9,370 bases of DNA from JAAUSY01 sp964526735 (GCA_964526735.1 CAZGLO010000109.1:1-9370); one strand, 5' to 3'; shown: positions 1 to 7,137, counted from the stretch's first letter. A program made the numbers and translations. The notes: generated from the sequence alone by a model not told the origin.

Positions 1-1185
1 GACGGGTGGAGGAGCGAGCACAAGCCCAGGTGCTTTAGCTCTGGGTAGCTGACCACGGCGTTCTATTGAGGCGTAGGCAGAGCCGCCAATGTAAAGTCGC
101 CCTTGCGCATCTGCCATCAAAGCATTGGGGGCTATGGAATTGCCCTTGCCACTGCTGAGGCGCGTCAACAGCGATTGTCCCAACTCCAAATCGCCGGTAT
201 CAGGGGCATAGCGGCCATACCACGTCATCTTGATACTGCCGACATTCGTTGGGGTGTTGTAGTTATCTGTCGTGACCGTGCGGTCGCCCGCCGAAGAGGT
301 AATATCTTTGGGGTCGCGGGCAAAGATCGATGCACCCGTCCCGCCGTTGATCGTCCCCGCGAAGTAGACCTTGCCATCGCGCCCTATTGCCACGCGCTCC
401 CCGCGGGTATCGGCACCAAGGTTTTCGCCTGTCACCTCGCTGGCGGAGAAGTTGTAGGATGTCCATTTCAACGTTGCGCCATCATATGACCATGCCTTGA
501 GGGAGGCTACTTGGAGGTCGCTCGATACTTGGTTGTATCCCGTCGCGATGACCGATTGCGTTGCCGCATCGACTGCGATATCTGATTGACTATTCCCGCC
601 TATCTCCCACGTGCCAAGCGCATTCCCTTGGGCATCGTAGACGTGGGCATTGCCATCAATAATCGCGGCCACGGTGCCATTTGCGCTATCTGCCCCGCCC
701 TGCGCTATCGCACAACGGCTTGCGCTCCCCGAATCGTCATTCCAGGTGATGCTCTGGGCATCGGCGCTCAACAACGCCACTCCGAAGTCGCCACACACAG
801 CAATCGCCCCTTCGTCATTGATTTCCAAATCGTTGACTTGCTGGCCAATGCGGGTGATTGATTGGACGTGGGTGCCGTCGTGGGAGAGCCGAATGACCAC
901 GCCATCGCCCCCGCCCAGCAGCTCAACCGGCGTCACGCCGCCCGGGTTGTGCGATGGCATGGTGCCGCCAAATACGACTGACCAATCGGGGGCAACATCA
1001 ACGGCTGTCGCTTGATCTGCCCCGCTCCCGCCGAGGTAGGTCGCCGAGGAGACGGCAAAATCATCCGACGGGCTATCTGGTACCAACGCCATCGCGCTTC
1101 CCACAAGGCCAACCGAAAGCATTATCCCTATACTCACCAGCAAAAGTCGTGTTCTGTTCCGTGTTATCGTCGTTCGCTGCAGCAT
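1..1185 (-). CDS. Secreted SBBP-type beta-propeller protein, 5' part only
   Basis: An open frame of 395 codons runs from an ATG at 1185 to the left edge without a stop, so the C-terminus is outside the window. The first 33 residues look like a signal peptide: a basic start (RNRTR), a hydrophobic stretch (LLLVSIGIMLSVGLVG) and a likely cut after SAMA. Residues 48-75 (TYLGGSGADQ...VVFGGT) match the SBBP beta-propeller repeat, and several looser repeats of the pattern 'D..G.vy..G' follow (for example GRDGKVYFAGT and DAQGRLYIGGS), so I infer a propeller of at least five blades exported from the cell. Binding partner or enzyme activity is not visible. The start is supported by AGGA six bases before the ATG. 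The gene follows the PspC-domain gene by 40 bp on the same strand, so co-transcription is likely. Confidence 0.82.
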   Translation of the reverse strand, partial: MLQRTTITRNRTRLLLVSIGIMLSVGLVGSAMALVPDSPSDDFAVSSATYLGGSGADQATAVDVAPDWSVVFGGTMPSHNPGGVTPVELLGGGDGVVIRLSHDGTHVQSITRIGQQVNDLEINDEGAIAVCGDFGVALLSADAQSITWNDDSGSASRCAIAQGGADSANGTVAAIIDGNAHVYDAQGNALGTWEIGGNSQSDIAVDAATQSVIATGYNQVSSDLQVASLKAWSYDGATLKWTSYNFSASEVTGENLGADTRGERVAIGRDGKVYFAGTINGGTGASIFARDPKDITSSAGDRTVTTDNYNTPTNVGSIKMTWYGRYAPDTGDLELGQSLLTRLSSGKGNSIAPNALMADAQGRLYIGGSAYASIERRGQLPRAKAPGLVLAPPPV

Positions 1186-1225
1186 ATCCTATCCTAAGAC
1201 CCTCTACCAACCTATCGAACGGTGT

Positions 1226-2230
1226 TTACTGTCCTCTTTTCAGGAGCATGACGCCCCCAATAATCATCAACGGGGGAATGATAAATTGCACACCAATGCC
1301 CATTTGCTGCAAGAGGGCAAATATCCCCAAACCAACCAATATCCCCCCCAACTTACGCCAATTGTGGTTGCGGCGCAGGATGGCGGTTGGAGTCATCCCG
1401 TTTGCCCCGCCCGGTTGTGCACTGCCATTGGCCGCCGCGGATGACCCGGCTGTGTGTGCTTGTGCATTGCCTCCCCCCGCATAGGTGTGGTAGGAAGAAC
1501 CTCCAACGTTCTCATCAGAGGGGGCAAAGGGGTCGTCGCCAAGGTTGCCGCCAAGGTTGCCGCCAAGGTTGCCGCCAAGGTTGCCGCCAAGATTGCCGCC
1601 AAGGTTGCCGCCAAGGTTGCCGCCAAGATTGATCGTCTTGCCCATTGCTGGTTCGTTAGCCGTAGAAGGGGCACGCTTGTAGACCACATTGCCGGTTTGG
1701 GGGTCAAATTCATACTCATCAGGCTGTGGTGCTTCCTGGTAACGCGGCACGTTTTGCTCTTCCTTCTCAAGCGACACACGTTCTGGCTTCCGGCGCGGCA
1801 AATTCCAACGATTCTCTTCCTGCCCGTGCGGCTGATTGTAGTGTGGCTGGTGGTGATGGGGGTAGCCACGCCCCTGATGATGTCCGTGCCCTTGATGAGC
1901 ATGATGGCCGTGGTGTGGCCCATTTGGCCCTGCCCCTCCCACCGACACATGCACATCAACCCGCGCCCCGTGGTGATGCGGCTGCTGGTGATGGTGCTGG
2001 ACAGCATTGCCCGGCTGAATGCGGTAGAAGATGTGCTCTTTTTCGTAGCCCTGCCGCGGCATCAATATCCACAGCAGGATGTAGACAGGTAAGCCCATCC
2101 CACTGGTCAGCGTGACAATCACAAAGGCAAAACGAGCGATGACAGGGTCGATGGCAAAGTAGTGCCCCAACCCACCACACACCCCGGCAATCATTTTATC
2201 GGTGTTGCTGCGAATTAAACGCGGTTGCAT
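1226..2230 (-). CDS. PspC-domain membrane protein with His-rich and NLGG-repeat linker
   Basis: Residues 3-60 form a PspC domain (KMIAGVCGGLGHYF then a membrane helix at about 33-58 ending in LMPRQ), the family of phage-shock and envelope-stress membrane proteins. Residues 79-135 contain 20 histidines in 57 positions, a possible metal-binding or merely disordered segment. Residues 201-232 are eight NLGG units (the last NLGD), encoded by a 12-bp tandem repeat. Two hydrophobic segments at about 295-309 and 314-331 (GGILVGLGIFALLQQ, IIPPLMIIGGVMLL) resemble the LiaI/LiaF-type membrane region often paired with PspC in Gram-positives and Chloroflexota. The ATG has a good AAGGAG site eight bases upstream. 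Role: probably envelope-stress sensing or regulation at the membrane, by family only. The long linker is unusual; classic PspC is about 120 residues. The propeller gene follows on the same strand. Confidence 0.85.
   Translation of the reverse strand: MQPRLIRSNTDKMIAGVCGGLGHYFAIDPVIARFAFVIVTLTSGMGLPVYILLWILMPRQGYEKEHIFYRIQPGNAVQHHHQQPHHHGARVDVHVSVGGAGPNGPHHGHHAHQGHGHHQGRGYPHHHQPHYNQPHGQEENRWNLPRRKPERVSLEKEEQNVPRYQEAPQPDEYEFDPQTGNVVYKRAPSTANEPAMGKTINLGGNLGGNLGGNLGGNLGGNLGGNLGGNLGDDPFAPSDENVGGSSYHTYAGGGNAQAHTAGSSAAANGSAQPGGANGMTPTAILRRNHNWRKLGGILVGLGIFALLQQMGIGVQFIIPPLMIIGGVMLLKRGQ
1535..1630 (-). repeat. 12-bp coding tandem repeat, eight units
   Basis: Eight consecutive copies of GCCGCCAAGGTT (plus strand), with a G-to-A change in units 5 and 8 (AAGATT) and a C-to-T change in unit 1. 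On the minus strand each unit encodes Asn-Leu-Gly-Gly in the PspC-domain protein. Because the unit is a multiple of three, changes in copy number would keep the reading frame. Confidence 0.95.
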
Positions 2231-2278
2231 TCTTATGGCTCCTTGTACGTGTTTCTTGTCTTTTGTTGGCTATTTATT

Positions 2279-2307
2279 ACTATATGCCGGTAGGACGCTT
2301 TTGTAGA
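2279..2307 (-). promoter_or_regulatory. Candidate promoter of the PspC-domain gene
   Basis: On the minus strand TCTACA (4/6 to the -35 consensus) is followed after exactly 17 bp by TATAGT (5/6 to the -10 consensus). A start about 7 bp further gives a leader of roughly 40 bases before the ATG at 2230, which has its own AAGGAG. Matched by eye, so tentative. Confidence 0.35.
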
Positions 2308-2363
2308 TCGCTTTGTTGCATATTGCGAGTCGTGCGATATCGTGCTATGTTGCTGTTTGAACG

Positions 2364-2420
2364 GTCGATCTGGGTCGATCTGGGTCGATCTGGGTCGATC
2401 TGGGTCGATCTGGGTCGATC
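2364..2420 (+). repeat. 10-bp intergenic tandem array (GTCGATCTGG)
   Basis: Five perfect copies of GTCGATCTGG plus a final GTCGATC, six GTCGATC cores in all, with no substitutions. The period is about one helical turn, so each core faces the same side of the DNA. It sits between the divergent PspC-domain and glycosylase genes, and ends 67 bp before the glycosylase ATG. Either a replication-slippage microsatellite or a multi-site protein-binding region. A long open frame starting at 2263 crosses it, but this is not thought to be coding. Confidence 0.9.
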
Positions 2421-2487
2421 CGATCACCCTAAATCGCCTATCGTCCCAACTCCTTCGCTTATTGATAAACGGACAGAGGATAACACC

Positions 2488-2931
2488 ATGCGAATATGGA
2501 CAATCCACCCCTCCTACCTCGACGCCAAAGGCCTTGTGGCGGTATGGCGGGAGGCGCTCCTTGCACAAAAGGTCTTACGCGGCCTCACGACCGGCTACCG
2601 CCATCACCCGCAATTGATACGCTTCTGGGCGCAGCCTGACCCGCTTTCGGCGATTGCGACGTATTTGGCGGGCGTGGCGGAAGAGGCTCATACCCGCGGC
2701 TATCGCTTTGATACGAGCAAGATTGGCGAACGACGTACCGCAACGGATAGGGTGATAGAAGAGACCGATGGACAATTGCGCTATGAGTGGCATCATTTGC
2801 TGGCAAAGCTGCAACAACGCGACCCTCCCCGCCACCATCGTTGGAAAGATTTCCCTTTGCCGCGCCCACACCCACTCTTCACGATTGTGGCGGGTGAGGT
2901 GCGAGACTGGGAGCGAAGGCAGGGGGGATAG
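2488..2931 (+). CDS. Pyrimidine dimer DNA glycosylase (T4 endonuclease V-like)
   Basis: A 147-residue protein of the Pyr_excise family, which removes UV-induced cyclobutane pyrimidine dimers by a glycosylase/AP-lyase reaction as the first step of base excision repair. Evidence is family resemblance: MRIWTIHPSYLDAKGL, then VWREALLAQKVL, GYRHHPQLIRF and the RGYRFD segment. By position, Glu22 of WREA lines up with the catalytic Glu23 in YREL of T4 endonuclease V. The start was chosen at 2488 because AGAGGA lies seven bases upstream and family similarity begins exactly there; the same frame is open from 2263, but that adds 75 residues read through a simple repeat. The enzyme is cytoplasmic. The gene stands alone on the plus strand, 24 bp from the stop of the convergent CPBP fusion gene. 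Codon 2 is Arg where the T4 enzyme has its active Thr2. Confidence 0.75.
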   Translation: MRIWTIHPSYLDAKGLVAVWREALLAQKVLRGLTTGYRHHPQLIRFWAQPDPLSAIATYLAGVAEEAHTRGYRFDTSKIGERRTATDRVIEETDGQLRYEWHHLLAKLQQRDPPRHHRWKDFPLPRPHPLFTIVAGEVRDWERRQGG

Positions 2932-2955
2932 AATTGCGTGGTTTGGCGAGTAATC

Positions 2956-5403
2956 TCATGGTGCGAGCTTTGAAATATTGGCGATAAAGATGGCAAAGCC
3001 AGTGATAAGCATAGGCGCAAGGGCAATATCAACATAGCGATGGAGGTTTTTCTTATTCGTTTCCCCCGCCCCGCTGAAGACTTGACGTTGGGTCAGCAGC
3101 GCAACGACGGTCAGGATGGGGATGGCACCTAAAATACCGATTGATGGCACATTTGCGGTCATTCGTGTGGTGTCTATCATGCTCAGAGCGATGGTTGAGG
3201 AACCATCAAGGTGAGGGATGAGCAAGAAAAAAGTCACATTGGCTAGGCCATGGAGGATCATCGCGCCAATCACCGTCTCCCCCTTGAGCACCATGTAGGA
3301 AAAGGCTATCCCCAAGAGGCTATTGAAGAGGATGAGCGGGGCCGACTGTAGGTGGAGTTGCAGGATGACGGAAAGAAGCGCGACATAAAGGAACACAAAC
3401 CGCCCAAACACTGGTTGTGCCATCGTCTGGATGATACCCCGCAGCCACATCTCCTCAATCGCCCCAAACCCCATCAACGCAAGCACAATGCCTCCAAACA
3501 GCACGAGAGGCGGCTTGATATCGATCAGGAAAAACACGCCTGCTGTGATGATAATACCCGTCGCAACGAGGAATGTTTGCGGCTTGATATTGCGCAGGTG
3601 GAGGCCAATCTCGTGCCGTGAGAGGCGAAAATGCCACAGCGTCAGGCCAAATGATATCAACAGGAAGATGGAGACCGTTGCGATGCCCACAAAGTAGTAG
3701 GTATATGAAGCCGATCCCTCCACAACCCCCTCAAATATATACCAGGGGAAGAAAATCGAGATAATGCGGTTGAGCGGGATAATCGTTGAGACCAGCGCAA
3801 GCCGTTGAGCAGGGCGAAGCGTCTCACTCTCCCCATGCGACGCAAAGATGTACATCCCAATAAGCAACACGACATGTGTTGCCACCCCGAAAAAGGGGTT
3901 GTTGGGAGAGATGAAAAATGTAAAGATCTCTGCAAAAGCAAATAGCGCCAATGCGAACCACGCCCGCCCCTGGTACATCTTGGGCACAATTTCGCGCCCC
4001 CACCGCAGGAACGTCGCCATAACCTGGCCCCGCGGAATGCGTAGATGCTTTGTCTTTGTTTCTTTCTCTGCCTCCTCCGCCACCCGATCCGGTTTCTCTG
4101 CTGGTGAAGGCGTGATGGAGGAGGTCGAAGAGGAGGTCGAAGAGGAGGGCAAGGCCGGTGACTTCTTTGGCGATAACGCGGGAAAGGGCTTTGGGGTGGG
4201 CCCCAGCAAAGAAGTTGATGACTGTTGGGCGAGAGGCGAAGAAGCGGGTGAGCTACCACCCGCCGCATGTGCTGTTACCTCTCCTGGTTGTGGGGTCTTC
4301 TTCCGATGGGTCGTGGGCACCTGTCTCGCTGGCGACCGCCACATGCGCCACGGCATCATTCGGAACACCGTCCGTCGCCGGAGCCGTTGTTTGGTCTTGC
4401 GGCAAAGCTCATCAAGCTGCACCGGATGTTTTGGGCGCTTCTTATGATATTCCTGCATCAGCAGCTCAAGCCGCTGTTGATAATAGACAGTCCCCCGCCG
4501 CACCTCACCAATCTCTTGGTAGAGCTGACCAAGTGCTCCCAAGAGCGCAATCTCTGCTTTAGGATGCTTCAGCCGTTGTGCCGCACACAATGCTGTTTTG
4601 ACCCGCGGAATGCGGTCTTCACGGATATCGTAGCGGTATCTGCTCATAGGGGCTATCACGCCGGTCATACCAAGCAGCAGCGAGTCGGTCATGGTGGATG
4701 GTGATTGCTTGGTAAGCCATTCCCATGCCGCATCGATGTGTGCCCGCTCCCGATCAAAGATGGTCATCCCGATGGGCCAACACGTCTCATCCTGCTGCAA
4801 ACACAGATCACTGGCGTGCTTTGCCACCTTGAAGTAGTGAATTACATAGCGGAGGTAGATTTCCCGTGGGCGGTGGAGCCGCTCGGCGACGAATGTCTGC
4901 ACGATGGGGTGTAATGAATAGCGCTCGATTTGCTCATCCCACTCCAAGAGCTGCCGTAGAGTGAGCGATGAGAGGATGTTCTTAACGACTGTGGTTTGTG
5001 TTTCGTGGTGTTGGTTGCCATTACAGCCGGTGATGGCGAGGATAGCAGCGGTATCGAACGAGGCGGGGAAAACGCTCATACAGCTTAAGATGTCTTGTGC
5101 CCGTCGTCCGAGCGCATGAAAATTGAGCCGCAAAGCCGCGATGGTTTCGGGTGCAACGGGGGGAGATGATTGGGGGGGCTTGCGAACAACCGCATCGCGC
5201 TCGCGAGCAAAAGCCTCAAGATAACCATCTATTTCCATGGTTGGCTCGCTCACGATGAGACCACCACTGAGCCGAAGGGCAAGCGGGATATCTCGACATG
5301 CTTCTGCCACATCGACCGCCTGATCACCAATCATTGGTGCAACAGACCGGAGAAGCGACACAGACTCACGGCGGGGAAGCGGATGTCGCTGATAATTGTG
5401 CAT
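2956..5403 (-). CDS. Truncated NB-ARC/winged-helix/TPR module fused to CPBP membrane protease
   Basis: An 815-residue protein. Residues 1-50 match the end of an NB-ARC ATPase domain (HPLPRRESVSLLRSVAP and the GLPL-like DIPLALRL at 38-45). Residues 95-178 look like the following winged helix, with LLEWDEQIERYSLHP in place of the usual MHD/LHD motif. Residues 180-345 are helical, with a TPR-like stretch near 285-318 (LGQLYQEIGE...YYQQRLELLMQEY). Residues 370-455 are a Ser/Pro-rich then charged linker. From 475 to about 810 there are around eight membrane helices with CPBP (CAAX/Abi) signatures: E650-E651-x3-R655, H684 and H718-x3-N722. CPBP proteins are intramembrane metal-independent proteases used in CAAX processing, bacteriocin immunity and some abortive infection. 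No Walker A or B motif is present, so the ATPase half is lost. The ATG at 5403 has no clear ribosome site. Confidence is high for the CPBP part, good for the NB-ARC remnant, low for any specific role. Confidence 0.8.
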   Translation of the reverse strand: MHNYQRHPLPRRESVSLLRSVAPMIGDQAVDVAEACRDIPLALRLSGGLIVSEPTMEIDGYLEAFARERDAVVRKPPQSSPPVAPETIAALRLNFHALGRRAQDILSCMSVFPASFDTAAILAITGCNGNQHHETQTTVVKNILSSLTLRQLLEWDEQIERYSLHPIVQTFVAERLHRPREIYLRYVIHYFKVAKHASDLCLQQDETCWPIGMTIFDRERAHIDAAWEWLTKQSPSTMTDSLLLGMTGVIAPMSRYRYDIREDRIPRVKTALCAAQRLKHPKAEIALLGALGQLYQEIGEVRRGTVYYQQRLELLMQEYHKKRPKHPVQLDELCRKTKQRLRRRTVFRMMPWRMWRSPARQVPTTHRKKTPQPGEVTAHAAGGSSPASSPLAQQSSTSLLGPTPKPFPALSPKKSPALPSSSTSSSTSSITPSPAEKPDRVAEEAEKETKTKHLRIPRGQVMATFLRWGREIVPKMYQGRAWFALALFAFAEIFTFFISPNNPFFGVATHVVLLIGMYIFASHGESETLRPAQRLALVSTIIPLNRIISIFFPWYIFEGVVEGSASYTYYFVGIATVSIFLLISFGLTLWHFRLSRHEIGLHLRNIKPQTFLVATGIIITAGVFFLIDIKPPLVLFGGIVLALMGFGAIEEMWLRGIIQTMAQPVFGRFVFLYVALLSVILQLHLQSAPLILFNSLLGIAFSYMVLKGETVIGAMILHGLANVTFFLLIPHLDGSSTIALSMIDTTRMTANVPSIGILGAIPILTVVALLTQRQVFSGAGETNKKNLHRYVDIALAPMLITGFAIFIANISKLAP

Positions 5404-5490
5404 TATAACTCTGACACATCTGGCAGATACGAGCGCTATCCCTATCTCCTCTGGGTATGCAGGTAAAGAATGCCCGATTATAATCGCTTG
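5404..5490 (-). other. In-frame NB-ARC-like extension lacking a start codon
   Basis: The frame of the CPBP fusion stays open upstream of its ATG for 29 codons, until a TGA formed by the 10-bp array at 5491-5493. It contains no ATG, GTG or TTG. The last part reads IALVSARCVRVI, which fits the 'LVTSR' strand of NB-ARC domains directly before the part that begins at 5403. A strong purine stretch (AGAGGAG, about 5446-5452) lies here but has no usable start codon at the right distance in this frame. This suggests the gene was once longer and was cut off at the repeat array. Confidence 0.5.
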
Positions 5491-5504
5491 TCACGACCGG
5501 TCAC
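5477..5504 (-). promoter_or_regulatory. Candidate promoter of the CPBP fusion gene
   Basis: A perfect TATAAT (minus strand, 5482-5477) lies inside the palindrome GATTATAATC. GTGACC (4/6 to the -35 consensus) sits 16 bp upstream and is part of the first unit junction of the 10-bp array. A transcript would begin near 5470, leaving a leader of about 65 bases before the ATG at 5403. Because the -10 is palindromic, a weak start in the other direction is possible too. Confidence 0.4.
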
Positions 5505-5560
5505 GACCGCTCACGACCGGTCACGACCGGCAATGACCAGTAACGACCGGCAATGACCGG
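5491..5560 (-). repeat. 10-bp intergenic tandem array (CCGGTCGTGA)
   Basis: Seven direct 10-bp units. Four (5491-5530) are near perfect (TCACGACCGG on the plus strand, one with C for the last G). Three (5531-5560) are diverged (CAATGACCAG, TAACGACCGG, CAATGACCGG). Read toward the CPBP fusion gene the unit is CCGGTCGTGA, and junctions create the GACCGGTC palindrome. It fills the space between the DUF2085 gene stop and the fusion gene. The sequence decay toward one end suggests an older array with recent slippage at the gene-proximal side. Confidence 0.9.
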
Positions 5561-5595
5561 CACCTATGCCGCTTATCGCTGCTCCAATAGCTATC

Positions 5596-6456
5596 CTATC
5601 CGGCTACTCCGGTTTCTATCCAGATGCGGAACAAGGCCATTCCTCCTATCATCAGGATAGTCGGGATAATCGCGATGGTGGCGGGCCGTGCCAACTGTGT
5701 GAGCGTGGTGATGGTTTGGTCATAGCCCATCACAAGGCTCACAAGGAGCAGATTGACAACGAAAATAACGCCGACCATCCCCAAAAACGACAAGATAGCC
5801 AATGGCCACGCAAGAAACGATGCATTGCCGTAGATAGCAGCCCATATCAGCGCATCAAACGCAAGGATAGCCCCCAATTCGCGCCATGTCCCGATAATAG
5901 GCATCTCATCATCAACGTTTTGGCGCAGAGACATATTGATCATGAGGATAATCAGCACGGCCATCCCTACTCCAAAGCCAAGCCCGGTAATCACGCGGAA
6001 TTGATTAATGGATTGATAGAGCGGGGTATAGCCCATGCCCTCCGCCATGGAGTTGAAGCCATCAACAGCCATCACAAAGCCAAAGAGCAGGAGTATGCTG
6101 GTGATTGGCCAGGGAGGGATGCGTCCAGCATGTAGTCGCCCTCGTGCCCAGAGGAAGACCAACGAGACAATCGTGCTGATATAGATACCACTACACCGCG
6201 CACAGATAGGAAACTTGATACCTCCCAGGGTGATCACATGCTCTTGGGAGCACATCCCTTGTAGCACGAAGGCCATTTTTTCGTCAAGCGGCATGGTGGG
6301 GATGGCGATCAGGGCCACTGCCACGATACTCACCCCAATCAAGAACGCAGAGCGCCAATGTTTCTCATTCTTGACCCGTTCTTGTCGTTGTTCGTTGCGA
6401 TTTGCTCGTACCTGTTGGCGAGCAAGGTCTAGCACTTCTTGGGTTTTGTCTGACAT
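5596..6456 (-). CDS. DUF2085 family membrane protein
   Basis: From the ATG at 6456 the protein has 286 residues. After a charged, coiled-coil-like N-terminal stretch (KTQEVLDLARQQVRANRN) come about seven hydrophobic segments. The loop between the first two holds the DUF2085 signature: MCSQEHVITLGG followed by FPICARCSGIYIS. Most members have CHQ where this one has CSQ, so the first half of a likely Cys/His metal- or redox-type site is altered, while CARC is kept. Function of the family is unknown. The frame is also open from a TTG at 6483 (nine more residues), but TATAAT lies within that stretch and neither start has a clear ribosome site, so I chose the ATG. The gene is on the same strand as hpt, 105 bp downstream of it, with its own promoter-like sequence between. 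Confidence 0.8.
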   Translation of the reverse strand: MSDKTQEVLDLARQQVRANRNEQRQERVKNEKHWRSAFLIGVSIVAVALIAIPTMPLDEKMAFVLQGMCSQEHVITLGGIKFPICARCSGIYISTIVSLVFLWARGRLHAGRIPPWPITSILLLFGFVMAVDGFNSMAEGMGYTPLYQSINQFRVITGLGFGVGMAVLIILMINMSLRQNVDDEMPIIGTWRELGAILAFDALIWAAIYGNASFLAWPLAILSFLGMVGVIFVVNLLLVSLVMGYDQTITTLTQLARPATIAIIPTILMIGGMALFRIWIETGVAG

Positions 6457-6496
6457 AGCTGTTTCGATATTATAACCGTTCAACTACCGTAGAGCT

Positions 6497-6510
6497 ATTA
6501 TACTAGTATA
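6497..6510 (-). promoter_or_regulatory. Candidate -10 element with overlapping palindrome, DUF2085 gene
   Basis: TATAAT on the minus strand (6502-6497) overlaps the perfect 12-bp palindrome TATACTAGTATA (6499-6510). A start near 6490 would give a leader of about 34 bases to the ATG at 6456. No good -35 was found, so activity may need an activator. A second TATAAT occurs at 6474-6469, closer to the gene. Confidence 0.35.
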
Positions 6511-6561
6511 TTAGAAAATAACGAATAGAGCATACCAAAGTTGCTGTGTGGCAGAGAGCGG

Positions 6562-7137
6562 TTAGGGGTTGTTGAGCGTAGACGGTTGAGCGCGGTAGAT
6601 CGAGGGGTTTAATACCCCAATGTAGTCAAGATTGCGGTAGTGTTCATTGAAATCGAGCCCATAGCCCACCACAAATTCGTTGGGGATATCAAAACCAAGG
6701 TAATCTACTGATACATCGGCAACACGGCGCTCTGGTTTGTTGAGTAGGGCACAGATACGGATGCTAGCCGGTTCGCGGTAGAGGAGGAGGTTGTGGAGAT
6801 AGCCAAGCGTCAGCCCACTATCAATAATATCTTCCACAATCAAGACATGTCGGCCAGTAATGTCGCTCTCTAAGTCTTTGAGCAACCGCACCACCCCGCT
6901 CGACTCCGAGCTTGCCCCATAGCTAGAGGTGGCAATGAAGTCGAGAGAAACGGGAATAGGCAATGCCCGCGCCAGATCGACCATAAACATGACACACCCC
7001 TTGAGCACGCCAATAAGCAGGAGATCTTCAACATCGGCATAATCGCGGACAATGTGGTCACTCAGTTCGCTAATCTTGGCGTGTATCTGCTCACGAGAAA
7101 TGAGCACGCGGTCGATGTCGTGGTGTATGATCTGCAT
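6562..7137 (-). CDS. hpt: Hypoxanthine phosphoribosyltransferase
   Basis: A 191-residue cytoplasmic purine-salvage enzyme that joins hypoxanthine (and usually guanine) to PRPP, giving IMP or GMP and pyrophosphate. The sequence shows the full family pattern: LKG at 45-47 (pyrophosphate loop), SSYG at 71-74 (flexible active-site loop), the PRPP motif VEDIIDSGLT at 101-110 with acidic E102, D103 and D106, Lys134 in NKPERR (purine contact), and VGYGLDFNEHYRNLDYIGVL near the end with metal-binding D162 and R168. Length is normal for bacterial Hpt. I chose the ATG at 7137 because similarity begins at MQIIHHDIDRVLIS; the frame is open from a TTG at 7269, giving 44 extra residues with no family likeness. 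No ribosome site is visible before this ATG. No other purine gene is adjacent. Confidence 0.93.
   Translation of the reverse strand: MQIIHHDIDRVLISREQIHAKISELSDHIVRDYADVEDLLLIGVLKGCVMFMVDLARALPIPVSLDFIATSSYGASSESSGVVRLLKDLESDITGRHVLIVEDIIDSGLTLGYLHNLLLYREPASIRICALLNKPERRVADVSVDYLGFDIPNEFVVGYGLDFNEHYRNLDYIGVLNPSIYRAQPSTLNNP

Noticed and set aside
263..466. 67-residue minus-strand frame
   Set aside because: It is an out-of-frame overlap of the secreted propeller gene, which is open across the whole stretch.
1393..2115. Several long frames on both strands across the PspC gene
   Set aside because: They are overlaps of the PspC frame produced by its repetitive, GC-rich linker; only the minus frame with the PspC domain and membrane helices makes sense.
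2364..2420. CRISPR array
   Set aside because: Units are 10 bp, directly adjacent and without spacers; the same holds for 5491-5560.
2263..2487. 75-residue N-terminal extension of the glycosylase
   Set aside because: It reads through the 10-bp array, has no family likeness, and the ATG at 2488 has a good ribosome site where similarity begins.
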